Positions 1 through 8,781 are shown, numbered from the stretch's first letter. The stretch: 45,987 nucleotides of DNA from Eubacterium minutum ATCC 700079 (GCA_003433295.1 CP016202.1:83941-129927); one strand, 5' to 3'. Program-made: numbers and translations. The notes: generated from the letters alone by a model not told the origin.

Positions 1-1
1 A

Positions 2-862
2 CTGGAGTGCGGAAAAGATTTTTATCTCGGCTTTTCACCTGAACGCGTGGATCCGGGCAATGCGGTATATAAGACGAAGAATACGCCGAAGGTTGTGGGC
101 GGAATCGGAAAGGATGCGGTCGATGTAATTGCGGCAGTGTATGAAGCGGTGCTGGACAGCGACGTATTCAAGGCATCGAGTCCTGCAGTGGCCGAGATGG
201 AAAAGATTCTGGAAAACACCTACAGGAACATCAATATCGGTCTTGCCAACGAGATGGCGATTCTCTGTAACAAGATGGGAATCGATTACTGGGAGGTGGT
301 CGATGCGGCGAGCACGAAGCCATACGGATTTCAACCTTTCTATCCGGGACCGGGCCTTGGCGGACACTGCATACCGCTCGATCCGTATTACCTTTCATGG
401 AAGGCGAGGGAATACGGTTTTCATACTTCAATGATAGAGAGTTCGATGATGGTGAACGATAAGATGCCTGAATACTGCGTGGAGAGAGCAGCAAGGATAC
501 TGAACGAAAAAAAGAAACCTTTAAATGGATCCAAGGTGCTGGTTCTCGGCGTGGCGTACAAGGCGGACATAGATGACTACAGAGAAAGTCCCGCTCTCGA
601 TCTTATAGATATTTTTAAAAGGCGCGGTGCCGATGTGGATTTTTACGATCCGTATATATCTGAATACAAGTATCACGGAGAATTGCATAAGGGACTTGGT
701 TCAGTGGACGGGACGCTGATCGGAAGGTATGACCTTGTTGTAATAGCGGCTTCCCACAGCAATGTGGATTATGATATGATTAACAAAAATGCAAGCAGTG
801 TGTTCGATACTAAGAATGCCATGAAAAAGATAACTGAACGCGACAAGATAGAGGTGCTGTGA
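2..862 (+). CDS. wbpA: UDP-N-acetylhexosamine 6-dehydrogenase, 3' part (WbpA/WecC type)
   Basis: The reading frame is open from base 2, so the N-terminal NAD-binding Rossmann half lies outside the window. The visible part begins in the family signature DFYLGFSPERVDPGN. It continues through the central helical domain to the catalytic-cysteine motif GPGLGGHCIPLDPYY (about residues 118-132 of the visible part) and the C-terminal UDP-binding domain (VLVLGVAYKADIDDYRESPA). The family oxidises C6 of UDP-GlcNAc or UDP-ManNAc to the uronic acid in two NAD-dependent steps in the cytoplasm. With the WbpB- and WbpE-type genes downstream, UDP-GlcNAc is the more likely substrate; with the neighbouring 2-epimerase, UDP-ManNAc (WecC role) is possible. 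The stop codon overlaps the start of the next gene (TGATG), which indicates an operon. Confidence 0.9.
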   Translation: MECGKDFYLGFSPERVDPGNAVYKTKNTPKVVGGIGKDAVDVIAAVYEAVLDSDVFKASSPAVAEMEKILENTYRNINIGLANEMAILCNKMGIDYWEVVDAASTKPYGFQPFYPGPGLGGHCIPLDPYYLSWKAREYGFHTSMIESSMMVNDKMPEYCVERAARILNEKKKPLNGSKVLVLGVAYKADIDDYRESPALDLIDIFKRRGADVDFYDPYISEYKYHGELHKGLGSVDGTLIGRYDLVVIAASHSNVDYDMINKNASSVFDTKNAMKKITERDKIEVL

Positions 863-1746
863 TGTATCACATAGGTGATATTCTTGATGAACTTCAAATA
901 GAATATGTTTTGAGAGGAGATGGTACATTTGAGGTACTCGGACTTTTGGCGAGTCGTACGGACAAGAAACTCTGTTCGTTTGTCATGTCCAGAAAGTTTG
1001 TCGGTGATGTGCCGGAAAATGTTTCGGTGCTCCTGACCAACGAGGAGACTGCGCCGGCATGTGGTGCTAACTGCTGCATAGTGGACGATCCGAGAAATGT
1101 TTTGTTCAAGATTCATAATTATCTGTCGGAACGAGCGGATTACAGAGCCTCCGAAATCAGGGACTCAAGGGGGAAAAACTGCGATATCAGTCCTTTGGCA
1201 CATATAGAAAAGGGAGTTGAAATCGGGGACAATGTTGTTATTGAGCCTTTTGTCACAATCAAGACCAATACTTTTCTGGGGAATGATGTAGTCGTCAGAT
1301 CCGGAAGCGTGATCGGGGGAGAGGGCTTTGAGTTCAAACGAGAAGGCGAGGAGATTTTTCCCGTAAAGCACGTAGGTAAAGTTATAATAGAAGATAATGT
1401 GGAAATACAACAGAATGCATGTATAGACAAGGCGATATACCCTTGGGACAGCACGGTTATAGGCAGATATACAAAGATAGATAATTTCGTACACATTGCG
1501 CACGGGGTTAAAATAGGGAAGTTGACCTTGATAGTGGCAAACAGCGGAATAGGCGGGAGAGTGACGATAGGAAACGAGTGCTGGATAGGTTTTGGAGTCA
1601 CAATAAGAAACGGAATATCGATAGGAGACAATGCAAGGGTCAACATGGGGGCCGTCGTGACGAAAGACGTTGCGGCGGGACAGGCGGTGAGCGGTAATTT
1701 CGCGATACCGCATGACGAGTTTCTGAAAAAGCTCAAAGGAGAATAA
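862..1746 (+). CDS. LpxD-like left-handed beta-helix N-acyltransferase
   Basis: The 294-residue product starts at the ATG overlapping the previous stop codon (TGATG); an in-frame GTG sits one codon earlier, and GAGG lies 7 bases upstream. Residues 1 to about 100 form a separate N-terminal domain. From about residue 110 hexapeptide repeats of the I-G-x-x-x-x type run to the C-terminus. They include GSVIGGEGFEF, a VIIEDNVEIQQNACID stretch and NFVHIAHGVKIG, the LpxD-type segment that carries the catalytic histidine. LpxD acylates UDP-3-O-acyl-glucosamine in lipid A synthesis, but the setting here is a Gram-positive-type polysaccharide locus. The likely job is N-acylation of an amino group on a nucleotide sugar, perhaps the 3-amino group made by the WbpE-type enzyme. 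It does not look like the roughly 190-residue WbpD/WlbB acetyltransferase, so the acyl donor is unknown. Confidence 0.8.
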   Translation: MYHIGDILDELQIEYVLRGDGTFEVLGLLASRTDKKLCSFVMSRKFVGDVPENVSVLLTNEETAPACGANCCIVDDPRNVLFKIHNYLSERADYRASEIRDSRGKNCDISPLAHIEKGVEIGDNVVIEPFVTIKTNTFLGNDVVVRSGSVIGGEGFEFKREGEEIFPVKHVGKVIIEDNVEIQQNACIDKAIYPWDSTVIGRYTKIDNFVHIAHGVKIGKLTLIVANSGIGGRVTIGNECWIGFGVTIRNGISIGDNARVNMGAVVTKDVAAGQAVSGNFAIPHDEFLKKLKGE

Positions 1747-1825
1747 TCGGCAACGGCAGAAATCCTACTGTTGAGTTCAGGCGGATTTCAGGAAAAAGAC
1801 CGGGAGGAAATGACCTTGACTTAAC

Positions 1826-1847
1826 CGCCGGTTCGGCGTGACCGGCG
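1826..1847 (+). repeat. Stem-loop ahead of wbpB
   Basis: CGCCGGT and ACCGGCG form a perfect 7-bp stem with an 8-base loop. No T-run follows, so it is not an obvious terminator. It lies in the 131-bp gap before the oxidoreductase gene. Just upstream, GGGAGG is followed by ATG at 1810 and a stop after four codons. Confidence 0.4.
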
Positions 1848-1877
1848 ATGTGGACGATGAAAGGATGTGATGTAAAC

Positions 1878-2951
1878 ATGAAATATGCTTTGATAGGCTG
1901 CGGCAGAATTGCGACAAATCACATGACTGCGGCGGTGAACAACAAGTTGCGGATTGTGGCCGTATGTGATGTCATGGAAAAAAAGACGGAGGATCTGCTT
2001 GTAAAGCATGAACTGAGCGATAATCCGGACATAAAGAGATATGTTGACTATAAACTGATGATAGAAAAAGAGAAGCCGGAGCTTGTCAGCATTGCGACGG
2101 AAAGCGGAAACCATGCGGCAATTGCGCTTGATGTTATCAAAATGGGAATCAATGTTATAATAGAAAAACCCATGGCTATGAGTATAGCGGATGCGGATGC
2201 GATCATCGATGCCGCCGAAAAATACGGTGTAAAGGTTTCCGCATGTCACCAGAACAGGTTTAACATAGCCATACAGAAACTCAGAAAAGCTTTGGAAGGC
2301 GGGAGATTCGGGAAACTGTCGCACGGCTCCATACATGTTAGATGGAACAGAAACCGCGGATACTACGATCAGGCTCCGTGGAGGGGAACATGGAAAGAGG
2401 ACGGCGGCGCCCTGATGAACCAGTGTATACACGGCATAGATCTTCTTCGCTGGATGATGGGCGATGAGATCGAAGAGATCTACGGCGCGACGCGACAGCG
2501 GTTTCACGGTTACCTTGAGGCCGAGGATGTCGGAATGGCGGTCATAAAGTTCAAAAACGGAGCTATAGGAACTATAGAGGGAACGACCAACGTATATCCG
2601 AAAAACTTGGAGGAAACGCTTTATATATTCGGAGAGAACGGGACCGTGAAGATAGGCGGAACTTCCACAAATAACATAGATGTGTGGGATTTTGCCGATG
2701 AGACTGCCGAAGACGCGGAAAACAAGGGGCTTTGCGAGCAGACCAGCAACGTATACGGCAACGGCCACACCAGTCTGTTTGCAGATATGACGGACGCCAT
2801 AAAAAATGACAGAAAACCGTACGTGGACGCGGTGGCGGGAAGAAATGCACTGGAAGCGGTTCTGTCGATATACAAGAGTCAAAAGACGGGAAAACCCGTA
2901 AGATACCCTCTGTCGGATTTTGCGAGTATCGACATGAAAGGTGAGTTTTGA
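1878..2951 (+). CDS. wbpB: Gfo/Idh/MocA oxidoreductase, WbpB/WlbA type (UDP-GlcNAcA 3-dehydrogenase)
   Basis: The 357-residue cytoplasmic enzyme has an N-terminal Rossmann fold starting MKYALIGCGRIATNHM and the EKPMAMS motif of the Gfo/Idh/MocA family near residue 105. A substrate-binding segment follows (GYYDQAPWRGTWKEDGGALM, then NQCIHGIDLLRW), typical of WbpB/WlbA proteins. Those enzymes oxidise C3 of UDP-N-acetylglucosaminuronic acid to the 3-keto sugar, which a WbpE/WlbC aminotransferase then aminates. A WbpE-type gene is present at 10792. I chose the ATG at 1878 because the protein then begins directly at the Rossmann fold and AGGATGTGA lies just upstream. An in-frame ATG at 1848 would add ten residues without a good ribosome binding site. 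Confidence 0.85.
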   Translation: MKYALIGCGRIATNHMTAAVNNKLRIVAVCDVMEKKTEDLLVKHELSDNPDIKRYVDYKLMIEKEKPELVSIATESGNHAAIALDVIKMGINVIIEKPMAMSIADADAIIDAAEKYGVKVSACHQNRFNIAIQKLRKALEGGRFGKLSHGSIHVRWNRNRGYYDQAPWRGTWKEDGGALMNQCIHGIDLLRWMMGDEIEEIYGATRQRFHGYLEAEDVGMAVIKFKNGAIGTIEGTTNVYPKNLEETLYIFGENGTVKIGGTSTNNIDVWDFADETAEDAENKGLCEQTSNVYGNGHTSLFADMTDAIKNDRKPYVDAVAGRNALEAVLSIYKSQKTGKPVRYPLSDFASIDMKGEF

Positions 2952-3036
2952 GGGCGGTAAAAATCAGGATATTTATTGCGAAATTTATTGCGAACTTTTG
3001 AATCCCGGAAGCGGAAGTGTAATTTAGGAGGAACAG

Positions 3037-4131
3037 GTGAAAAAAATACTGTCTATTTTCGGAACCAGACCCGAGGCCATAAAGATGGCTCCCGTTGTCA
3101 AGGCGATAGAGAAAAGTAAGGGCATTGAGAGCCGTATTTGCATTACCGCGCAGCACAGGGAGATGCTGGATCGAATAATGGAACGCTTTGATATAAAAGC
3201 TGACTACGATCTGGATATAATGAAACACAGGCAGAGTATTTCGGATATAACGTGCAGAGTTTTGAGCGGTATCGAGAAGTTGCTTGCCGAGGTCGGACCC
3301 GATATGGTTCTGGTTCATGGAGATACGACGACCACTTTTGCGGGGGCGCTTGCGTCTTTTTACGCGCAGATACCTGTGGGGCATGTGGAAGCCGGTCTTC
3401 GAACGGGAAATCTCTATTCTCCGTACCCCGAGGAATTCAACAGACAGGCTGTCGGAATCGTGGCGAATTATCATTTTGCGCCAACTGAAACGGCAAAGCG
3501 GAACCTGCTCGACGAGGGTAAGACGAAAAATATTTTTGTCACGGGAAATACGGCGATAGATGCTCTCAAGGCGATGGTCGAAAAAGATTATACATCTCCT
3601 CTCTTGGACTGGGTCGGAGATAAGAAACTTATTTTGATAACGGCTCATCGTCGTGAAAATTTAGGTGAGCCGATGGGACACATGTTCAGAGCGATAAGAA
3701 GACTGGCAGAGGAACGGGATGACATAAAGGTGGTTTATCCTATACACAAAAACCCTTTGGTTCGCGAAAAGGCGAGAGAAGTTTTCGGCCATAGCGAAGT
3801 TGTGAAACTTATAGAACCTATGGATGTGTATGACTTTCAGAACACGATGGCGAAGAGTCATCTTATACTTACCGACAGCGGAGGAATACAGGAAGAAGCG
3901 CCGTCGCTCGGCATACCGGTTCTCGTCATGAGAGACACCACGGAAAGACCTGAAGGGGTTGCAGCGGGCACGTTGAAGCTTGTCGGTACCGATGAGGAAA
4001 ATATATATAAGAACTTCAAACTTCTTTTGGAAGATGAGGCGGAGTATCTTGCGATGAGCCGGACGAAAAATCCATACGGCGATGGTTTCGCGAGCGACAG
4101 GATCGTTGAGATATTGGAAAAGGCTTTATGA
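3037..4131 (+). CDS. wecB: UDP-N-acetylglucosamine 2-epimerase, non-hydrolysing
   Basis: The product has 364 residues, the normal length for WecB/MnaA. The gene starts with GTG, supported by TAGGAGG five bases upstream. Motifs seen are IFGTRPEAIKMAPV at the N-terminus, VLVHGDTTTTFAGA, GHVEAGLRTGNLYSPYPEE (UDP-GlcNAc binding and catalysis), LITAHRRENLG and LTDSGGIQEEAPSLG. The family interconverts UDP-GlcNAc and UDP-ManNAc in the cytoplasm. In this cluster it either supplies UDP-ManNAc to the dehydrogenase at the left edge or acts on a 2,3-diacetamido-uronate as WbpI does. The sequence looks closer to the general WecB/MnaA type, so I keep that name. Confidence 0.92.
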   Translation: MKKILSIFGTRPEAIKMAPVVKAIEKSKGIESRICITAQHREMLDRIMERFDIKADYDLDIMKHRQSISDITCRVLSGIEKLLAEVGPDMVLVHGDTTTTFAGALASFYAQIPVGHVEAGLRTGNLYSPYPEEFNRQAVGIVANYHFAPTETAKRNLLDEGKTKNIFVTGNTAIDALKAMVEKDYTSPLLDWVGDKKLILITAHRRENLGEPMGHMFRAIRRLAEERDDIKVVYPIHKNPLVREKAREVFGHSEVVKLIEPMDVYDFQNTMAKSHLILTDSGGIQEEAPSLGIPVLVMRDTTERPEGVAAGTLKLVGTDEENIYKNFKLLLEDEAEYLAMSRTKNPYGDGFASDRIVEILEKAL

Positions 4132-4178
4132 AATCGCAAAACCGGTGCGGTATAAGTTATGCAAATGCGGTCAGATAT

Positions 4179-4210
4179 ATTTCAATCGATAATAATGCGT
4201 TGATTGAAAT
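4179..4210 (+). repeat. Inverted repeat ATTTCAATC/GATTGAAAT before wzy
   Basis: Perfect 9-base arms are separated by 14 bases in the 184-bp stretch between wecB and the polymerase start. No T-run follows, so it is a weak terminator candidate. An operator or an RNA hairpin is equally possible. Nothing else was recognised in this gap. Confidence 0.4.
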
Positions 4211-4315
4211 CAAACGATTCGACAATTGAACGAACCGTGCCCCTGAAGTGATGGACGCCTGAACAGGCATGTGTTCCCGACAGTTTTTAATGTCTACTTA
4301 ATACGGAGATATCAA

Positions 4316-5563
4316 TTGGTTATTTTTTTACTGATTCTACATGCGACAATAATCCTATATGAATGGAGCAAACGTTCAATAGCATTGTTTTTGTGGGCAA
4401 TGCTGTTTGTCGTTTTTACGTTCCCGCACCTGATGTATCTGTCGTTGAGAATATACCCGGAGCATGTGATGGAGAGGGTGAATCTGTTTGTCATTCTGTT
4501 CATGCTCGTTTACCTTGTGTTGAGATTTCTTTATTTTTATAAGATCCCGTCGGTAAGCAAACTCAAGGATTTCTCGGATTTAAAGAACGAACCCGAAGGA
4601 CTTATGAATTTTATCTTTCTTATAGAAATAGTGTCCATGGCCGTGGTATTGTTCTATATGCACCGTAGGGGGGGCACGATTTTGACAGCGGTTGCGTACG
4701 GCGACTATGAGGTCGGTATCGTGGAACAGATTGCGATGGTGACTTTCATAAGTCTTTCCGGGATAGGATTTGTATATCTGATGAGAAAGGAATATGTCAA
4801 GTTTATCGTAATTGCGGTTTGCTATGCGATGTATCTGATCATAACTCAGATAAGGTACAACATGGTAGGTTTCGTGGCACCGTTTCTCATATTTTTTATT
4901 TTCAGCACGGACAGAAAAAGAATAGCGCTCGGTGTGGGAATGGGTTTTATGGTGATATTTTTCGTATATCTTTTTCAACAGTTGCGTTGGCTCGGAGGCA
5001 TCGAAAATCTGTCAAAAGTCGGTTTTGAAACCGTGGTGGACCGCGCGATGGGATATTTCAGACAAGGGAACGGGGAGATCGGTCTTGTGAGAGCTTTTTA
5101 TTATTTTGTTAGACATAATAACCACTTTCCGAATTTCGGTCAGGGAAACGGCTTCGTAAGACTGGCGTTGATACTGTTTCCCGCAAGTGTATTCGCTTTC
5201 AAACCGCGTGATTTTGCCATCGACATGTATAAAGAATGGTTTGGAAAAGACGATCCGATGGGAACCATGCACCCGACATTGTTTGGCGACGCGTTCGGAA
5301 ACTTCGGCTATGCGGGGTGGATTACCGGTATTTTTTATGCGGGTCTGTTCATGTTGCTGGACGAAATGATAAATCATGAAGACTGTAAGACAGTATCCGT
5401 TTTAAAGGCGAGTCTTTGTTGTACCATGGCAATACTTATCGGGAGAGGAGCTATTTATAATGCGATCATAAATTTCCTGTTCGGCCTTGCCGTTATATAT
5501 ATGGTCAAAAAAGTATATTTTTATTGGCGCGGTCGAAAAAAGCGACACAGATCGTTTGCTTGA
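4316..5563 (+). CDS. wzy: Oligosaccharide repeat-unit polymerase (Wzy)
   Basis: The product is a very hydrophobic protein of about 415 residues with roughly ten or more membrane segments. A long loop in the second half contains RQGNGEIGLVRAFYYF and MHPTLFGDAFGNFGYAG, the soluble-loop pattern of O-antigen and capsule repeat-unit polymerases. Wzy joins lipid-linked repeat units on the outer face of the cytoplasmic membrane. The position among glycosyltransferase, Wzz and Wzx genes supports this. I placed the start at TTG 4316 because CGGAG lies seven bases upstream and the protein then begins directly with its first membrane helix. The alternative is GTG at 4271, which adds 15 residues but has no visible ribosome binding site. 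Wzy proteins are too divergent to predict the linkage made. Confidence 0.8.
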   Translation: MVIFLLILHATIILYEWSKRSIALFLWAMLFVVFTFPHLMYLSLRIYPEHVMERVNLFVILFMLVYLVLRFLYFYKIPSVSKLKDFSDLKNEPEGLMNFIFLIEIVSMAVVLFYMHRRGGTILTAVAYGDYEVGIVEQIAMVTFISLSGIGFVYLMRKEYVKFIVIAVCYAMYLIITQIRYNMVGFVAPFLIFFIFSTDRKRIALGVGMGFMVIFFVYLFQQLRWLGGIENLSKVGFETVVDRAMGYFRQGNGEIGLVRAFYYFVRHNNHFPNFGQGNGFVRLALILFPASVFAFKPRDFAIDMYKEWFGKDDPMGTMHPTLFGDAFGNFGYAGWITGIFYAGLFMLLDEMINHEDCKTVSVLKASLCCTMAILIGRGAIYNAIINFLFGLAVIYMVKKVYFYWRGRKKRHRSFA

Positions 5564-5660
5564 TACGTATCCGCCAATTTGAAGTTTGAGCGCCGGATTG
5601 TAAATTTCTGTTAAGAGATTGTTGTGTGGCACTACTTTAAAGGGAGTTTAAAGAGGAAAT

Positions 5661-6764
5661 ATGTTAAAAATTTTGTTTATAAGCGGTGCGAATAAGGAGT
5701 TTGACGGAAGGACCAGAGAACTGGAATCCGTACTGAAGAAAATAGGGGATGTTACGTCACTTACACCTCTGTCGGAAAAAACGACGGATGATGATATAAT
5801 AGTGAAAAACCCGGAGAAGGGCTACTTTTCTTTTCTCAGGAGCATATCCGCGGCCTGCGGGAACATAAAACATGTTGATATAATATTTGCGGACAACAGG
5901 AAGGCGAGTATACCTGCGTTGCGTATGAAAAAAAAGTATAAGGACGCGAAGCTGGTATATGACGCCAGGGAACTTTATTTTTACAGGGAAATGACTTCCG
6001 TATACGGCAGGATAGGATGTATCTTTGAGAAGAAGATGCTTGAAAAAGCGGACTTTGTGATATGCGCCAATCGGGAGCGAAAAGAGATAATGGAAAAGGA
6101 GTACAATCTCAAAAACCCCGTGATGGTATTTGAAAACTTCCGCAAACTGAACTACGACGGCGCGGATGCGGACGACTTTACCGAAAAATATGCGTATCTG
6201 TTTGACGACAACTGTTTCAATATAATTTCAACGGCGGGCTGTGAGCCTGACAGAGGAACTTCGGAACTTATAGAGGCGGTGGGGAAGATGAATTTTCCCG
6301 CCAGAGCAATCCTGGTGGGGTGTAAAGGCGACAATAATCAGCAGAAGATGGAACGGCTCGTTGCGGAATCAGGAAATCCTGAGGTTGCGTTTATACCGAG
6401 GGTCGGCATGAACGAACTTAAATACCTGATAGGCAGTTCCGATGCGGGCATTGCCGTATATCATAAGAGGAATATGAACAATAAGTACTGTTCCTCGGGC
6501 AAGATATACGAGTATCTCTATGAAGGCATACCTATAGTAACCTCGGACAATCCGCCGCTGCTGAATTTCAACAGTAGATATCACGTCGGCGAAAGTGGGG
6601 AAGATCTTGCGGCAGGTATAAAACTCGTCCATGACAATTACGATTTTTATAAGGATAATGTAAACAAAATCATAGAAGATAGAGTCGTGGAAAAAGGGCA
6701 AGAGGAATTCAGAGAGATTTTAGAAAAAAACTTGAAAGAGAAGATGAAGGAGATGGAGGTTTAA
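5661..6764 (+). CDS. GT-B fold glycosyltransferase (GT4-like)
   Basis: The 367-residue protein has two Rossmann-like halves. The N-terminal half shows LFISGANKEFDGRTRELE and KLVYDARELYFYREM. The C-terminal half shows FNIISTAGCEPDRGTSELIEA and a donor-binding segment ending SSGKIYEYLYEGIPIV (from about residue 278), a typical E-x7-E-like region of GT4 enzymes. It has no membrane helix and probably acts on the inner membrane face, adding one sugar to the lipid-linked repeat unit. It is the only glycosyltransferase gene in the window; the initiating transferase and others presumably lie left of base 1. It is separated by only 4 bases from the next gene. Confidence 0.8.
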   Translation: MLKILFISGANKEFDGRTRELESVLKKIGDVTSLTPLSEKTTDDDIIVKNPEKGYFSFLRSISAACGNIKHVDIIFADNRKASIPALRMKKKYKDAKLVYDARELYFYREMTSVYGRIGCIFEKKMLEKADFVICANRERKEIMEKEYNLKNPVMVFENFRKLNYDGADADDFTEKYAYLFDDNCFNIISTAGCEPDRGTSELIEAVGKMNFPARAILVGCKGDNNQQKMERLVAESGNPEVAFIPRVGMNELKYLIGSSDAGIAVYHKRNMNNKYCSSGKIYEYLYEGIPIVTSDNPPLLNFNSRYHVGESGEDLAAGIKLVHDNYDFYKDNVNKIIEDRVVEKGQEEFREILEKNLKEKMKEMEV

Positions 6765-6768
6765 ACCG

Positions 6769-7371
6769 ATGAACGAAAGCTTTGAGACTAAATTGATCAG
6801 TTCATTCAAAAGACATTTTATACTGATAGTGATCATATCACTGCTCACTGGAGGAGGTTTCTATGCATATAAGTCAAAGACTTACGTGCCTATGTACAGC
6901 GCCAAGTCCACCATACTGGTAATTAACAAAGATAAAAAGGGAAGAAACCTCAACAGCCTGAAAAAGGATAAGATGCTTTTGGATGTCTACGCCGGGCTTG
7001 TCAATACGACTTCCGTGATAAATCTGGTCAAGCAAAAAACAAACATAAGCGGCTATGATTATGCCGGTTTAAAAAGAAATATGGTGGTTGAACAAAAGTT
7101 GCAGTCGATTGATGTGTCCGTTGAAGACGGAAATTCCGACAATGCGATAAAGATTGTAAATGCCATAGTTGAGGCCGTGGATGAACAAGGAAGGAATATC
7201 GTGGGCGAAGATACGGTGGCCGATGTTGATAAAGCCGAAAGCACGGAAAATACCAATCCTCCGGAATTTCAGAAGTACTTCGTTGTAGGCCTGATGGGCG
7301 GATTGATCGTTCTTACCTTGCTTTGCTATCTCTTCGACAGTATTAAACAGACGAAAAGAGGCGAAAAGTAA
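6769..7371 (+). CDS. Wzz/CpsC-type chain-length determinant protein
   Basis: This 200-residue protein has one membrane helix near the N-terminus (HFILIVIISLLTGGGFYAY, about residues 16-34). An extracytoplasmic region of about 130 residues follows, then a second helix near the C-terminus (VVGLMGGLIVLTLLCYLF). That topology is the Wzz/CpsC polysaccharide co-polymerase pattern. It lacks the tyrosine-kinase (CpsD) domain found fused in BY-kinases, and no separate kinase gene is in the window. The family sets polymer length together with Wzy. The gene lies directly between glycosyltransferase and flippase genes with 2-4 base gaps. Confidence 0.85.
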   Translation: MNESFETKLISSFKRHFILIVIISLLTGGGFYAYKSKTYVPMYSAKSTILVINKDKKGRNLNSLKKDKMLLDVYAGLVNTTSVINLVKQKTNISGYDYAGLKRNMVVEQKLQSIDVSVEDGNSDNAIKIVNAIVEAVDEQGRNIVGEDTVADVDKAESTENTNPPEFQKYFVVGLMGGLIVLTLLCYLFDSIKQTKRGEK

Positions 7372-7373
7372 GA

Positions 7374-8663
7374 ATGGGGAGCCTGAGAGAAATCCCGAAG
7401 AAGTTGAAATGGCTGTACGATGCCGGGATGCTTCACATACTCAGCTCCAGCTTTTTCAATAAAGCGTGCACCTTTGTCGGCAACGTGTTTGTTGTGCGGA
7501 TACTACTGACAAAGGCCGAGTACGGAACGTTCGGCTACGCGGACAGTATAATGGCGTTCATAATAAACTTTGCCGGACTCGGCATGACGAGCGGGGTTTT
7601 GCAATTCTGCTCCGAGCAGAGAGACGAGCGGGAAAAACTGGCATATGCCAAATTCGGACTGAACTTCGGAGTCCTGTCCAGCTTTATATTGTCCGTCGGA
7701 TGTCTGGTATACGGAGCTTTCGGATCGTTTTCCATTCACGGTTCAAAGCTCGTTTTTATGGTGTATTCATTTTATCCGGTAACATACTTCCTCTTCTCAT
7801 ATTACTCTGTGGTGTTCAGATACAGAAAGGAAAACAAAAAATATGCCTTTCTGACCAATATAAATGCCGTGATATATGCGGTTGTCGAGATAATAGCCTC
7901 TTACTTTGTGAATGAATTCGGAATGGTGGTTGCCCTTTACCTTTCCACGATTATCGCATCAATGGTGGGAATGAGATACATGAAAAAGAATATGAACCCC
8001 AGTGAATCCAGACTCAACAGGGAGCAGAAACTCGGGATTATAAGGTATTCATCATATTCATTTCTAAGTTACGCCATGACCAATCTTCTTCTTGTTTTGG
8101 ATATTTTCCTGATAGGGACTTTGATAGCCGATCCCGCAACTCTGGCGGTATATAAGATAGCCGTCACAATACCGCTCACAATGATGATAGTTCCCAACAG
8201 CATAGTTGTGTTCGTGTATCCGTATTTTGCCGAGCATCAGAAAGAATATGATTGGCTGAAAGCCAACTTCAAAAAACTTATCGGGAACAGTATAATGGTA
8301 AATTTCCTAATTTCGGGATCACTTGTCATATTCGCCCCCTTCATAATTAGTACTATCTGGGGACAGGCATATATGGATGCGGTGACGCCGTTCAGAATAC
8401 TGTCGTTGAATTATTTCGTGCAGGGGACGTTCAGATTCACGACCATAAATATAATGAATGCGCTGAACCGGGTGGAGGTAGTCCTGATCGCAAATATAGC
8501 CGCGGTGGTTATAGATTTAGGTCTCGATCTCTGGCTGATTCCGAGATACGGCATGATAGGAGCGGCGGTCGCCACCCTTTCGACGGTGACGATCACGACA
8601 CTGATACTGCTACCGTCAATGGCGAAATACTTTTTGAAACTGAAAAGGGCGCAAGACCGTTAG
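7374..8663 (+). CDS. wzx: Polysaccharide flippase (Wzx, MOP superfamily)
   Basis: This 429-residue membrane protein has about 12 predicted helices. It begins with a short cytoplasmic segment, then FNKACTFVGNVFVVRILLTKAEYGTFGYAD in two parts, the usual first-helix pattern of the polysaccharide biosynthesis (RfbX/Wzx) branch. It ends with the paired C-terminal helices seen in 14-TM-type members (GMIGAAVATLSTVTITTLIL). Wzx moves lipid-linked repeat units across the cytoplasmic membrane for polymerisation by Wzy. The start is two bases after the Wzz stop codon. This is probably the last gene of the first transcription unit, since promoters for the next gene lie in the following gap. Confidence 0.88.
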   Translation: MGSLREIPKKLKWLYDAGMLHILSSSFFNKACTFVGNVFVVRILLTKAEYGTFGYADSIMAFIINFAGLGMTSGVLQFCSEQRDEREKLAYAKFGLNFGVLSSFILSVGCLVYGAFGSFSIHGSKLVFMVYSFYPVTYFLFSYYSVVFRYRKENKKYAFLTNINAVIYAVVEIIASYFVNEFGMVVALYLSTIIASMVGMRYMKKNMNPSESRLNREQKLGIIRYSSYSFLSYAMTNLLLVLDIFLIGTLIADPATLAVYKIAVTIPLTMMIVPNSIVVFVYPYFAEHQKEYDWLKANFKKLIGNSIMVNFLISGSLVIFAPFIISTIWGQAYMDAVTPFRILSLNYFVQGTFRFTTINIMNALNRVEVVLIANIAAVVIDLGLDLWLIPRYGMIGAAVATLSTVTITTLILLPSMAKYFLKLKRAQDR

Positions 8664-8710
8664 TTCCGGCAATACGCCGCCGGGACGGTGAGAACAGTGT
8701 AACGTATGTC

Positions 8711-8739
8711 TTGACAACTAAGACAAAAAATCTTAAATA
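8711..8739 (+). promoter_or_regulatory. Possible upstream sigma-A promoter of the dehydratase unit
   Basis: TTGACA at 8711-8716 is followed after 17 bases by TAAATA (8734-8739), or after 16 bases by TTAAAT. The -35 box is perfect and the -10 box is weak. It lies upstream of the stronger extended -10 promoter in the same gap. Confidence 0.4.
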
Positions 8740-8752
8740 ACAAAATTCACGG

Positions 8753-8781
8753 TTGGTTACTGCCTGACCTGATGGTATAAT
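8753..8781 (+). promoter_or_regulatory. Extended -10 promoter of the dehydratase unit
   Basis: TTGGTT (8753-8758), a 17-base spacer and a perfect TATAAT (8776-8781) preceded by TGG give an extended -10 promoter. The predicted start is near 8788. CTGACC (8764-8769) and GGTCAG (8787-8792) are inverted around the -10 box and could be operator half-sites. This suggests that genes 8810-14759 have their own transcript. Confidence 0.65.

Noticed and set aside
2572-3648. Long minus-strand ORF (358 codons) opposite wbpB and wecB
   Set aside because: It runs antisense to two strongly recognised genes and its composition (Arg/Ser/His-rich) is that of a shadow frame.
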